This document shows positions 44,897 to 53,341 of a stretch of DNA of 64,000 nt, piece by piece. How positions within the stretch are numbered: position 1 is the first letter of the stretch; every line of letters begins with the position of its first letter. Position numbers and translations under genes: made by a program. This stretch comes from Nocardioides carbamazepini (GTDB lineage: Bacteria; Actinomycetota; Actinomycetes; Propionibacteriales; Nocardioidaceae): NCBI RefSeq assembly GCF_024614185.1, contig NZ_JAHTLF010000012.1:62001-126000 (forward strand). The letters are read 5' to 3'. The notes beneath the pieces are model-generated. The model saw only the letters and a list, made by a program, of their open reading frames with translations, searched no databases and was not told where the DNA came from.

Positions 44897-46618
44897 GTGC
44901 GACGAGTACTGCTGAGCCTGCTTGCCCTGCTGCTGACCGCCGTGGCCGTGCCGGCGCTGTCCGTCCCCATGGCCGTCCCGGCCCGGGCGGTCGTGGCGGG
45001 GACCATCACCGGTGCGGTGACCGTGCCCGCCGGGTACGACGTGCGGGCCGTGCAGGTGTTCGCGACCACGACGGCCGCCCCGACCGGCATCTCACCGGGG
45101 AACGGGACCTGGGTCCAGCCGGACGGCACGTTCGAGATCACCGGGCTGGCCGCGGGCACCTACCACCTCGCCTTCGGCACCTACTGGTCGGACATGAACC
45201 CGTGCAGCTACGGCCGGGACCGGTGGTGGACCTCCCCCGGCGTCGCCACCGGCACGTGCAACGCCGGCACGCTCAGCGGGGCGGGGACGGTCACGATCAC
45301 CGACGGCGTCGCCACCGCGCTGGGGACCACGCCCCTGCTGACCGAGTTCCCGGCCCACCACTACAGCGGTCGGGCGGTCGCGGCTCCGGGGCGCAGCGTG
45401 GCGGGCGTCCAGGTCGAGCTGTGGGGAGCCAGCGACGGCGCGTGGAACATCCCGGGCGACTGGTACCGCCTCGACAGCGTCCCCACCCGGACGCTGACCA
45501 CCAGCGGCTCCTTCGGCTTCGACCTCCCGACGCTGCCCAACGGTCTCCGGCTCGCGCTGCGGTTCGTCGCGCCGGGCGGCAGTGACTACGTCTTCTCCTT
45601 CGCCGACTCCGGGCTCACCGGCGCGACGACGGGCGCGGGCGGCGTGCCCTTCGGCTCCGGGGCGGTCGGTCTCACCGTGCTCCCGCTGGCGGCCAACGCC
45701 GACACCGATCTGGGGACCCGCACCCTCAAGACCGCGACCACCCATGTCAGCGGCGGCGTCACGATCACCGGCGCCCCCGAGTGGGGCCGGACCCTGAGCG
45801 CACACTCCGACGTCGTGTGGGGCGACGCCGGGGTCGGAACGGTCCTCCAGTGGTTGCGCAACGGCGTGGTGATCGACGGCCTGACCGGGCCCGAGCTGGT
45901 CCTGGACGGTCTCGACGACGGCTGGGAGGTGGAGCTGTCGGTGCGCGCGGTGCCCGACGGCTTCCACGCCTGGACGGGCGCTCCGGTCGAGTCGGCACCG
46001 GTGGTCGTCGTCAACACCACGCCGTTCGGCGCGGTCGCGCCGGTCGTGACGGGGACACCGTCAGTGGGCCGGGCGCTGACGGCCTCGCCGGGGCTGTGGC
46101 GACCGACCGTGGCGACGTACTCCTACGGCTACCAGTGGCTGCGCGACGGGGCGCCCATCCCGGGCGCGACCGCGGCCACCTACCCGCTCGGGGCGGGCGA
46201 CGTCGGCCGCCGGTTCGCGGTCGAGGTCACCGCGAGCCGTCCCGCCGACGCCGGGGCGAGCAATCCGTGGTTCACCGGCCCGGGCACGGCCCGCTCCGCG
46301 GCGACGGACGCCGTGACACCCGCCGCGCTGCCGCCCGGCACCGTGCGGGCGTGGCCGGCCCGGAAGCCGCCGAGACGGAAGGCCGAGGTGGCGACGCGGG
46401 TCCGGGTCTCGCGACCGGCGCTGTCCCCGGACGCCGCCGCGCTCGGCGTCCGCGTCGACTACCAGTGGTACGCCGGCAAGCGGGTCGTGCGCGGCGCCAC
46501 CGGTCGCGCGCTGAAGGTGCGCAAGACCTTCCGTGGCTCGGTGGTAGCGGTGCGGGTGACCGTGTCCGCGCCCGGCCATCTGCCGCAGACCCGGACGATC
46601 CGCTTCGGCCGACCCTGA
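44897..46618 (+). CDS. Secreted protein with Ig-like/beta domains
   Basis: 573-residue exported protein, unknown function. Signal peptide residues 1-30, then carboxypeptidase-regulatory-like beta modules (TITGAVTVPAGY to AAGTYHLAFG; a second near residue 155), and three Ig-like repeats toward the C-terminus with the phrase YQWLRDGAPIPGATAATY. The same repeat type occurs in the CHAP protein at 58845-60269. These are common adhesive or spacer modules in Nocardioides secreted proteins. GTG 44897; a hydrophobic signal follows directly. No catalytic motif. Confidence 0.8.
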   Translation: MRRVLLSLLALLLTAVAVPALSVPMAVPARAVVAGTITGAVTVPAGYDVRAVQVFATTTAAPTGISPGNGTWVQPDGTFEITGLAAGTYHLAFGTYWSDMNPCSYGRDRWWTSPGVATGTCNAGTLSGAGTVTITDGVATALGTTPLLTEFPAHHYSGRAVAAPGRSVAGVQVELWGASDGAWNIPGDWYRLDSVPTRTLTTSGSFGFDLPTLPNGLRLALRFVAPGGSDYVFSFADSGLTGATTGAGGVPFGSGAVGLTVLPLAANADTDLGTRTLKTATTHVSGGVTITGAPEWGRTLSAHSDVVWGDAGVGTVLQWLRNGVVIDGLTGPELVLDGLDDGWEVELSVRAVPDGFHAWTGAPVESAPVVVVNTTPFGAVAPVVTGTPSVGRALTASPGLWRPTVATYSYGYQWLRDGAPIPGATAATYPLGAGDVGRRFAVEVTASRPADAGASNPWFTGPGTARSAATDAVTPAALPPGTVRAWPARKPPRRKAEVATRVRVSRPALSPDAAALGVRVDYQWYAGKRVVRGATGRALKVRKTFRGSVVAVRVTVSAPGHLPQTRTIRFGRP

Positions 46619-46635
46619 GACCGCCGCTCCCCCGT

Positions 46636-46666
46636 CCTCTATCGTGGCGGGCCTCTATCGTGGCGG
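46636..46666 (+). promoter_or_regulatory. Duplicated -10-like element
   Basis: The 15-base unit CCTCTATCGTGGCGG occurs twice with 16-base spacing (46636-46650, 46652-46666), placing a TATCGT hexamer at 46640-46645 and 46656-46661 ahead of the GH43 gene. A GGAGGAGG ribosome site follows. Confidence 0.5.
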
Positions 46667-46682
46667 CCCGGGAGGAGGCGGG

Positions 46683-47885
46683 ATGCGCAGCAGGAGCGTC
46701 GCGGTCACGGCCGTGCTGGTCGTCGTCGCGCTGGCCGCGGCCGCCTGCGGCTCCGGTGCGGCCGCGCCGCCGGACGCCGCCGGCACGTCCGCCGGCGCCT
46801 CCGCCGAGGAGCCGCTGATCCCGGAGCCGAGCGACCTGCCCACGACGCTGCCCGCCGACGTGCTGGCCGGCGAGATGCAGGACCTCGCGAAGCTCGCCGA
46901 GCGGCTCGCCCAGCAGCTGCCCGCCCAGCGCCGGCCGGAGCCGGTGCGGATCGCCGGCAGCAGCTCCCGGTGGCAGCCGGGGGCGGCGTACCGCGGGGTC
47001 TTCGCGGACCCGGACATCGTCCGGCACCAGGGCCGCTGGTACGCCTACGCGACCAACACCTCCCACCTGCGGCTGCCGACGCTCACCTCACGCGACCTGG
47101 TCACCTGGACCCCGCTGGCCACCCGCGGAGGCGGGCGGGTCGACCCGATCGAGACCGCCGGCTGGGTGCGCAGCGGCGACGGCGGGCGCGACCTGTGGGC
47201 CCCCGGCGTCGACAAGGTCGGCGACGGCTGGACGGCGGCGTACGCCGCTCCGGCGGGCACCCAGGGCGGGCAGCGGCACAACTGCATCGGCCTGACCCGT
47301 GGGCCCTCGCCCGCCGGTCCGTTCCGGCCGGTGGGCGAGCCGATCTGCTACGGCGAGGCGCAGCTCGGCGTCATCGACCCCGACGTGTTCGTCGACGAGC
47401 AGGGGGTCCCGTGGCTGCTGTGGAAGTTCTCCGGTGTCGTGAACCGTCGCCCGGCCGGGCTGTTCATCCGTCGGCTCAACGCGGACGGGACCGGCTTCGC
47501 CGACGGCTCCCGGACCCGCGAGCTGCTCACCCTCGACCGGGCGTGGGAGGGCGACACCATCGAGAACCCGAGCATGGTGCAGTTCCGCGGCGTCACCTAC
47601 CTCTTCTACTCCGGCAACTCCTGGGAGCGCGCCGACTACGCGACCGGCTACGCCATCTGCGCCGGCCCGGAGGGCCCGTGCGTGCGCCAGAACGGCGGGG
47701 AGCCGCTGCTCTCCACCGGCTCGACCGGACGCCTCGGGCCGGGTGGCGCCTCGGCGTTCATCGACCACAGTTCACTGCGGCTGATCTACCACGCGTGGGA
47801 CCAGGTCGGCCGGACCCGGCAACTGCACATCGCCAGCCTGTGGCAGCGCGACGACGGCACCCTCGAGGTCGTCGACCCCGGCTGA
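46683..47885 (+). CDS. GH43-like glycoside hydrolase lipoprotein
   Basis: 400-residue exported lipoprotein (lipobox LAAAAC near residue 20) with a five-bladed GH43-type fold: FADPDIVRHQGRWYAYAT (catalytic-base Asp), DLWAPGVDKV, GVIDPDVFVDEQG (modulating Asp) and IENPSMVQFRG (acid Glu). GH43 enzymes act on arabinan/xylan-type glycans, possibly the host's own arabinogalactan or environmental polymers. A linker of ~70 residues leads from lipid anchor to catalytic domain. ATG 46683 has GGAGGAGGCGGG upstream; the earlier ATG/GTG would place the lipobox too far in. Confidence 0.85.
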   Translation: MRSRSVAVTAVLVVVALAAAACGSGAAAPPDAAGTSAGASAEEPLIPEPSDLPTTLPADVLAGEMQDLAKLAERLAQQLPAQRRPEPVRIAGSSSRWQPGAAYRGVFADPDIVRHQGRWYAYATNTSHLRLPTLTSRDLVTWTPLATRGGGRVDPIETAGWVRSGDGGRDLWAPGVDKVGDGWTAAYAAPAGTQGGQRHNCIGLTRGPSPAGPFRPVGEPICYGEAQLGVIDPDVFVDEQGVPWLLWKFSGVVNRRPAGLFIRRLNADGTGFADGSRTRELLTLDRAWEGDTIENPSMVQFRGVTYLFYSGNSWERADYATGYAICAGPEGPCVRQNGGEPLLSTGSTGRLGPGGASAFIDHSSLRLIYHAWDQVGRTRQLHIASLWQRDDGTLEVVDPG

Positions 47886-47898
47886 GCACCTCTCAGCC
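47880..47898. terminator. Hairpin between GH43 gene and HNH remnant
   Basis: GGCTGAG-CACCT-CTCAGCC, 7-bp stem overlapping the GH43 stop, between convergent ends. Confidence 0.5.
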
Positions 47899-47902
47899 CG
47901 GC

Positions 47903-48799
47903 TCAGGCGGCGAAGTCGTCGGCGAGGACGAGGGCTTGGTGTTCGAGCACGCGGTATTCGAGGTGGGTCTTGGCTCGGTGGTGGTGTCGGGTCAACGGGG
48001 TGTCGTTGTGGTCGCCGGTCTGGCCGGGTGGCCCGTGGGTGTCGTAGGGCCTCGTGTGGTCGTGGTCGGGTGGCCGGCCGTGCTTGGCGAACAGACCGGT
48101 GGCGTGGGGAAACACGTCGCCCACGGTCCTGAGTTGAGTGCGGTGTTTGACGTCGGTGGGGTGTTCGTAGCCGTTGACCGACCTGCCGGTGTGGAGATCG
48201 ACGACGGGGGCGATGCTCACGTGGGCGTGGTGGGCGAGAAGGTCCCGGACCTGGTCGAGCAGTCGCGGGCCCAGCCGCTCGACGCGGGCGAAGATCGACG
48301 CGACACCAGCGGTGTTGTCGGGGTCCTCGACCTGATCACCGGGGCGGGGCTGGGAGTACCAGACGCCCAACTTGCCCCGGTTCGCCTTGATCCGCTCGGC
48401 ATGAGTGGCGGGGTCGGCCTCGATGACCTTGGCCTCGGCGATGGCGAGGATCCGTGACGGTGCCTCGTCCAGCGCGGCGGCGACCGCGTCGTCGACGATC
48501 CTCACCTGGTCGCGGTCGAGCCTGCGGGACATCCGGGCGACTCGGCGCACCACCCACACCTCACACCGGCCTTCGCGAACCCCCGTCCACACCGACGGGA
48601 GGCGGTGGCGCAGGTCGAGGGCGTCGGCCAGGGTGTTGCGGGTCGCCATGACGCCCTCGTGACGGGCGATCGCCATCTCGACCAGCGCGAGGTCCGCGAC
48701 CTGTGGAGTCCCGTCCCCGGCGAGGGAGACGAGTCGAGGGCCGCCGTACCGGACCGGGACCGCGTCGGGCTCGTCCTGTGCCCGAGAAGCCAGGCCCAT
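47903..48799 (-). pseudogene. 5'-truncated 13E12/DUF222-type HNH endonuclease remnant
   Basis: 298 codons resembling the actinobacterial 13E12 repeat (DUF222) family: ALDLRHRLPSVW, RRVARMSRRLDRDQVRIVDDAV, VVDLHTGRSVNGYE and a C-terminal HNH region. Two signs of decay: it starts about where the family's middle begins, only ~20 bases after the neighbouring methyltransferase's stop and without a ribosome site, and the HNH zinc Cys residues usually found before DHDHT are replaced (VFPHATGLFAKHG). HDHTRPYDTHGPPGQT and LTRHHHRAKTH remain. A truncated repeat element is more likely than a working nuclease. Confidence 0.65.
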
Positions 48800-48820
48800 G
48801 CCCGCAACCGCGGCCCCCGG

Positions 48821-49540
48821 TCAGCCCGCAGGAGCGAGCGCGGTGATCAGGAACTGCAGCTGCACCTCGTGGTCCGGAGCCACCCCGAACCGGCGGTCCA
48901 GCTCGAGGATGCTCCGCAGCGGGGTGACCGAGACGTCCTCGAAGCCCGCGGCGGCGACGACGTCGCGGGTGGCGTCGATCGACGTCGTGGCGGCGAGGGG
49001 CAGCAGCGCCCGGACGCCGTCGTCGTAGAGCTCGACGAAGTCCGTGGCGGTGTCGCGGTCCAGCCCGGTGGGGAACCACGTCGAGTCGACGAGAGCCAGC
49101 ACGCCACCGGGGCGCAGCAGGCGGCGCCAGTTCGCGAGCGCCTGCTCCGGCTCGCGCAGCGTCCACATCAGGTAGCGGTTCGTGATCGCGTCGAACGACC
49201 CGTCGGGGAAGTCCGGCGCGACGGCATCGCCCTGCAGGAACCGGGGGGCGCGCTCGGCCCGGGCGGCGTGCGCCCGCGCCCGCGCCAGCATCCCCTCGGA
49301 CAGGTCGGTGGCGGTGACGTCGTGGCCCAGCCCGGCGAGGAGCAGCGCGACGTACCCGCTGCCGGTGCCGAGGTCGAGGACGGCGGCGGGCGCCGGAGGC
49401 AGCACCGCACCGAAGACCTCCGCCCACGCCGCCCGGTCGTGCTCGACCCGCTCGGGGCGCTGCTGGTAGTCGTCGTACTCCGGTGCGCGGCCGGTCCAGT
49501 AGGCGTTGATGCCGTCCTGCGGCTGGGGGCGGGTGGTCAT
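48821..49540 (-). CDS. SAM-dependent methyltransferase in metal-transport operon
   Basis: 239-residue class I methyltransferase: VLDLGTGSGYVALLLAG (residues ~54-70) binds SAM, DLSEGML and ITNRYLMWTLREPEQALANWRRLLRPGGVL complete the Methyltransf_11-type fold. The ATG at 49540 overlaps the ABC ATPase stop by four bases, so it is made with the FecBCD transporter. Substrate unknown; modifying a metal chelate or its precursor would suit the context. Confidence 0.85.
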   Translation of the reverse strand: MTTRPQPQDGINAYWTGRAPEYDDYQQRPERVEHDRAAWAEVFGAVLPPAPAAVLDLGTGSGYVALLLAGLGHDVTATDLSEGMLARARAHAARAERAPRFLQGDAVAPDFPDGSFDAITNRYLMWTLREPEQALANWRRLLRPGGVLALVDSTWFPTGLDRDTATDFVELYDDGVRALLPLAATTSIDATRDVVAAAGFEDVSVTPLRSILELDRRFGVAPDHEVQLQFLITALAPAG

Positions 49541-50319
49541 GCGGAGATCCTCTCGGGGTTGGCGGCGAGCGGGTGGAAGAGCAGCTGCGGGTGACCCGCC
49601 GCCTCGGTGCGGGTGACGCCGATGCCGTAGACGCGCTCGAGCAGGTCCGGGTCGAGGACGAGGCCCGGCGGTCCCGCGGCCGCGACCCGGCCGCGATCCA
49701 GCAGCACCAGGTCGTCGCAGTAGCGCGCCGCGAGGTTGAGGTCGTGAAGCACGACGACCGCGCTGGTCGCGACGTCACGGACCAGGCCGAGCACCTCGTG
49801 CTGGTAGCGGATGTCGAGGTGGTTGGTCGGCTCGTCGAGGAGCAGGAAGTCCGCCTCCTGGGCCAGCGCCCGGGCGACGAGGACGCGCTGCCGCTCACCG
49901 CCGGACAGCTCCGCGTAGGCCCGGGCGGCCAGGTGGGTGGCCCCGACCCGGGCCAGCGCGGCATCGACCGCGTGCCGGTCGGCGGGACCGGTGCGCTGGA
50001 AGGTGCCCAGGCGCGGCAGCCGGCCCAGGGTCACCATCTCGCGCACCGTCAGCATCGTGTCGGCATCGGACTCCTGCACCACGACCGCGATCTGCTGCGC
50101 GACCTCGCGCGGGCGCAGGGTCGCCAGCGGCCGGCCACCCACCGTCACCCGGCCGCGAGCGGGTCGCAGCGACCCGTAGAGCATCCGCAGCGCGGTGGTC
50201 TTGCCGCTGCCGTTGGGGCCGAGCAGGCCGAGCACCCGGCCGGGCCGGGCCTCGAGCCCGACGCCGTGCAGCACCGGGCGCGCGTCGTACCCGAAGTGCA
50301 GGTTCTCCGCGACGATCAT
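49537..50319 (-). CDS. FecE/HmuV-type ABC transporter ATPase
   Basis: 260-residue ATP-binding subunit: Walker A GPNGSGKTT (about 34-42), QQIAVVVQ Q-loop, signature ELSGGERQRVLVA, Walker B LLLDEPTNHLD and switch His in VVLHDLNLA. Belongs to the class II importers for metal-siderophore, haem or corrinoid. Overlaps the binding-protein gene (four bases, ATGA) and the methyltransferase gene. Confidence 0.92.
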   Translation of the reverse strand: MIVAENLHFGYDARPVLHGVGLEARPGRVLGLLGPNGSGKTTALRMLYGSLRPARGRVTVGGRPLATLRPREVAQQIAVVVQESDADTMLTVREMVTLGRLPRLGTFQRTGPADRHAVDAALARVGATHLAARAYAELSGGERQRVLVARALAQEADFLLLDEPTNHLDIRYQHEVLGLVRDVATSAVVVLHDLNLAARYCDDLVLLDRGRVAAAGPPGLVLDPDLLERVYGIGVTRTEAAGHPQLLFHPLAANPERISA

Positions 50320-51293
50320 GAGGCGAACCTCGCCCGGACCTGCTCGAGACCATCGAGCGCCAGCGGGGTGGGCGGCTCGACGTAGTTGAACAGCAGCGGC
50401 ATCAGGTCGTCCTCGCGGACAGCGGCGATGCTCTGCGCGCCGGGGAGGGCGGTGACCGCCTCGGCGACCTTCGCCGGGTCGCCGGCGCTGTGGAGCAGGA
50501 TCAGCACGTCGGGGTCGCGGCCGATCAGCTCCTCGGGCGTCACCTCGAAGACCCGTTCGTCGGTGTCGGCGAAGACGTTCTCGAAGCCGGCCGCCTCGAG
50601 GATCGGGTGCGCCATGCTGCGGGTGCCGTAGGCGTAGGTGACGCCGCCGCCGACGGTCGGGTAGAGCACGGCCGCGGTACGACGCCGCGCGGCGGGCTCC
50701 GCCGTCAGCGCGGCCACCCGCTCCTCCAGCGCCGCGTTGGCCGCCGCCGCCTCCTCGGACCGGTCGAAGATCTCCCCATAGGTCGTCATCTGGTCGCGGA
50801 TGTCGTCGAAGCCGGGCTCGTCGAGCCCGGCCGCGCACATCGCGGGCTCCTCGATCAGCGGGATCCCGACGTCGCCGAGGGTGTCGCGGCTCAGGTTGTC
50901 CACCTCCCCGAGCACCAGATCGGGCTCCTGGTCGATGACGACCTCCTTCGAGACCAGCAGGTGGCCGGACGTATCGGTCTTCCCGGTCAGCGCCGGGATG
51001 TCCTCGAGCGCGGCCCAGGTGGCGTCGTCGTAGTACGCCCGGGGGTACTCCCCGGCCCGGGCGGTCACCCGGTCGAGGACGCCGAGCGACGCCAGGTAGG
51101 GCACGGCGGCGCTCTTGAGCAGCACCACGTGCTCGGGCGCGGCGTCGAAGGTGACCTCGGCGCCGCAGTTCTCGACGGTCAGCGGGTAGGGGCCGGAGCC
51201 GCCCTCGGCGGGCTTCTCGGCGGCGTTCAGGCCGCAGGCGGACAGCGCGAGCACGGCGGCGGTCGTGGCGAGGGCGACGAGGGGACGGCGCAT
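50316..51293 (-). CDS. FecB-type metal/chelate-binding lipoprotein
   Basis: 325-residue surface binding protein with lipobox LALSAC (Cys near residue 20) and the type III periplasmic-binding fold (VTFDAAPEHVVLL to VIDQEPDLVLGEVD, then FADTDERVFEVTPEELIGRDPDVLILL). Receives a metal chelate, corrinoid or haem and hands it to the permease; no direct evidence of the ligand except the Nur-like box upstream of the operon. ATG 51293; 27 bases after the permease stop. Confidence 0.88.
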   Translation of the reverse strand: MRRPLVALATTAAVLALSACGLNAAEKPAEGGSGPYPLTVENCGAEVTFDAAPEHVVLLKSAAVPYLASLGVLDRVTARAGEYPRAYYDDATWAALEDIPALTGKTDTSGHLLVSKEVVIDQEPDLVLGEVDNLSRDTLGDVGIPLIEEPAMCAAGLDEPGFDDIRDQMTTYGEIFDRSEEAAAANAALEERVAALTAEPAARRRTAAVLYPTVGGGVTYAYGTRSMAHPILEAAGFENVFADTDERVFEVTPEELIGRDPDVLILLHSAGDPAKVAEAVTALPGAQSIAAVREDDLMPLLFNYVEPPTPLALDGLEQVRARFAS

Positions 51294-51320
51294 GGGTTCT
51301 CCTGGTGGGATCGGCTGGGT

Positions 51321-52346
51321 TCAGGCCGCGGTGGCCTGGAGGCGACGGACGAGGATCAGCAGGAACGGGGCGCCGACGACCGCGGTGATGATCCCGATCG
51401 GGATCTCCTGCGGGGCGAGCAGCACGCGGGCCACGACATCGGCCCAGATCAGGAGGATCGCGCCCATCAGGGCGGCGACCGGGACGGCACGGGTGTGGGC
51501 GGCACCGACCGCCCGCCGGGCCAGGTGCGGCACCACGAGGCCGACGAACCCGACGGCGCCGGCGGCCGAGACGACGACGGCCACGCAGAGCGCGACCAGG
51601 ACGAGCAGGCCGGTGCGGAACCGCTCCGGGGGTACGCCGAGCGCGAGTGCCGTCTCGTCGCCGACCGCGAGCGCGTCCAGCTGCCGGCCGAGCACGGTGA
51701 GCACGGCGACGGCGAGGAGCACCACCACGACGGCGACGGCGAGCGGCTGGCCCCAGGCCGCGAGCGCCAGCGAGCCGAGCAGCCAGAACATCACCGACCG
51801 GGCGCCCTCGGCGGAGTCCGAGGCGAAGATGAGGAAGCTGGTGACCGCCTGGAGGGCGTAGCCCACCGCGACCCCCGCGAGCAGGAGGCGGGTGGAGGTC
51901 ACCCGGCCGGCGGAGCGGGCGACGACGTACACGAGCGTGGACGCCGCGATCGCGCCCACGAACGCGCTCGCCGACAGCACGTGCTCACCGAGGCCGAGGG
52001 TGACGCCGAACAGGATCGCCGCCGCCGCGCCGGTGGAGGCGCCGGAGCTGACACCGAGGAGGTAGGGGTCGGCCAGCAGGTTGCGCACCATCGCCTGCAG
52101 GGCCATTCCGGAGACCGCGAGGCCCGCGCCGACGACGGCGGCGAGCAGGACGCGCGGCAGCCGGACCTCCCAGACGATGGAGTCGCGCGGCGCACTCCAG
52201 GTCTGCTCGCCGGGCAGCAGGAACAGGTGGTGTCCCACGACCTGCACGACGCTGCCGAACGGGACGTGGATCGCGCCGAGGGCGGTGCCGGCGACCACGG
52301 AGAGGAGGAGGACGGCGAGCAGGCCGGCGGTCCAGCGACGCGCCAC
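51321..52346 (-). CDS. FecCD-family ABC permease
   Basis: 341-residue inner-membrane permease with about ten helices, of the FecCD/BtuC family: WEVRLPRVLLAAVVGAGLAVSGMALQAMVRNLLADPYLLGVSSGAS near residue 60 and VPHLARRAVG, ATPase-contact motif, near residue 270. First gene of the operon. GTG 52346 follows AAGGAGGTGG; immediately upstream lies the TTGCAA-N5-TTGCAA operator. Forms the channel as a homodimer in this family. Confidence 0.92.
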   Translation of the reverse strand: MARRWTAGLLAVLLLSVVAGTALGAIHVPFGSVVQVVGHHLFLLPGEQTWSAPRDSIVWEVRLPRVLLAAVVGAGLAVSGMALQAMVRNLLADPYLLGVSSGASTGAAAAILFGVTLGLGEHVLSASAFVGAIAASTLVYVVARSAGRVTSTRLLLAGVAVGYALQAVTSFLIFASDSAEGARSVMFWLLGSLALAAWGQPLAVAVVVVLLAVAVLTVLGRQLDALAVGDETALALGVPPERFRTGLLVLVALCVAVVVSAAGAVGFVGLVVPHLARRAVGAAHTRAVPVAALMGAILLIWADVVARVLLAPQEIPIGIITAVVGAPFLLILVRRLQATAA

Positions 52347-52357
52347 CCTCCACCTCC

Positions 52358-52380
52358 TTGTTGCAATGAGTTTGCAACAA
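52358..52380. promoter_or_regulatory. Nur-box-like operator of FecBCD operon
   Basis: A perfect inverted repeat of nine-base arms, TTGTTGCAA and TTGCAACAA, around TGAGT. Its centre reads TTGCAA-N5-TTGCAA, which matches the Nur box described for the nickel-sensing Fur-family repressor of Streptomyces coelicolor. It touches the ribosome site of the permease gene, so a bound protein would block transcription. Nickel (or cobalt) control of this transporter is therefore inferred. Confidence 0.65.
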
Positions 52381-52397
52381 GGAAACTACCGCAGCAG

Positions 52398-53300
52398 TCA
52401 GGGCCGGCGGCGACCGGCCCTGCCCACGTGCATCCGCATCCAGCCGGCGACCTGCCACATCAGCGGCTCGGCCGCGTCGAAGACGTCGGTGTGCCGCCAG
52501 AAGCCGTGCACCTGACCGAGGGAGCGGGTGCCGACGACCTCGACCCCGGCCTCGGCGAGCAGCAGCGCCAGGTGCTCCCCCTCGTCGCGCAGCGGGTCGT
52601 GCTCGGCGGTGGTGACCAAGGTCGGCGGCAGCGTGCCGAGGGCGTCCGAGCGCAGCGGCGCCAGGTCCGGGTGCTCGAGGTCGGCCGGCGTGGCGGCGTA
52701 CTGCTGCCAGTACCAGGCGGCCTCCGCCGGGTCGAAGCCCTCGGGGCCGGTCGCATAGGACTCGAAGGCCGCGGTGGGGTCGAGGAACGGGTAGACGAGC
52801 GCGACCCCCGTGAACCGGCCCGGGTGCCGCAGCGCCGTGACCAGGGCGAGGTTCCCGCCGGCACTGTCGCCGTGGACGAAGGTGGGCAGCGCGGCCAGCT
52901 CGGGCCGGTCGTCCAGCCAGCGCACCGCCGCGGACATGTCGTCGGGCGCGGCCGGGAACCGGTGCTCCGGCGGCCGCCGGTAGTCGACGCTCAGCACGGC
53001 CATGCCGCTGAGGTTCGCGAACCGCCGCACGGCGGCGTCGTGCACGTCGATGTCGTTGAACACGAACCCGCCCCCGTGGGCGTGCACCACCACGGCGTCG
53101 TATCCCTCGGGGAGGTAGAGGCGGGCGGGCACGCCGCCCGCGTCGACCTCACGCACCTCCGCGACCGCCGGCCGCTCCTGCGCCAGGGCGGCCGCGCGGG
53201 CGCGCGCCCGCTCCGCGGCGATGTCGTAGCCGGGGTCGGTCACCGGGAGCTGCCCCGCGGCGTTCGCGGCGGCCTTGCGGGCCTGGGGGTGGAGAGCCAT
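52398..53300 (-). CDS. Alpha/beta hydrolase (HSL-type esterase)
   Basis: 300-residue serine hydrolase of the hormone-sensitive-lipase branch: oxyanion HAHGGGF near residue 73, nucleophile GDSAGG near residue 144, EHDPLRDEG (Asp) and VHGFW (His). Cytoplasmic, substrate an ester or lactone. Leaderless ATG with TAGGGT six bases upstream. It is in the same direction as, and just upstream of, the metal-transport operon, but the Nur-like box lies between, so shared transcription would only be by read-through. Confidence 0.9.
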   Translation of the reverse strand: MALHPQARKAAANAAGQLPVTDPGYDIAAERARARAAALAQERPAVAEVREVDAGGVPARLYLPEGYDAVVVHAHGGGFVFNDIDVHDAAVRRFANLSGMAVLSVDYRRPPEHRFPAAPDDMSAAVRWLDDRPELAALPTFVHGDSAGGNLALVTALRHPGRFTGVALVYPFLDPTAAFESYATGPEGFDPAEAAWYWQQYAATPADLEHPDLAPLRSDALGTLPPTLVTTAEHDPLRDEGEHLALLLAEAGVEVVGTRSLGQVHGFWRHTDVFDAAEPLMWQVAGWMRMHVGRAGRRRP

Positions 53301-53306
53301 GCCCGC

Positions 53307-53312
53307 ACCCTA
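53307..53312 (-). promoter_or_regulatory. -10 box, leaderless esterase
   Basis: TAGGGT on the minus strand, six bases from the ATG at 53300. Confidence 0.55.
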
Positions 53313-53341
53313 GGCCGCCCTACGGCCGCCCTCGCCGGGGA

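Noticed and set aside
47903..48799. Active homing or defence HNH nuclease
   Set aside because: The 5' part and the zinc Cys residues are missing, so decay is more likely than function.
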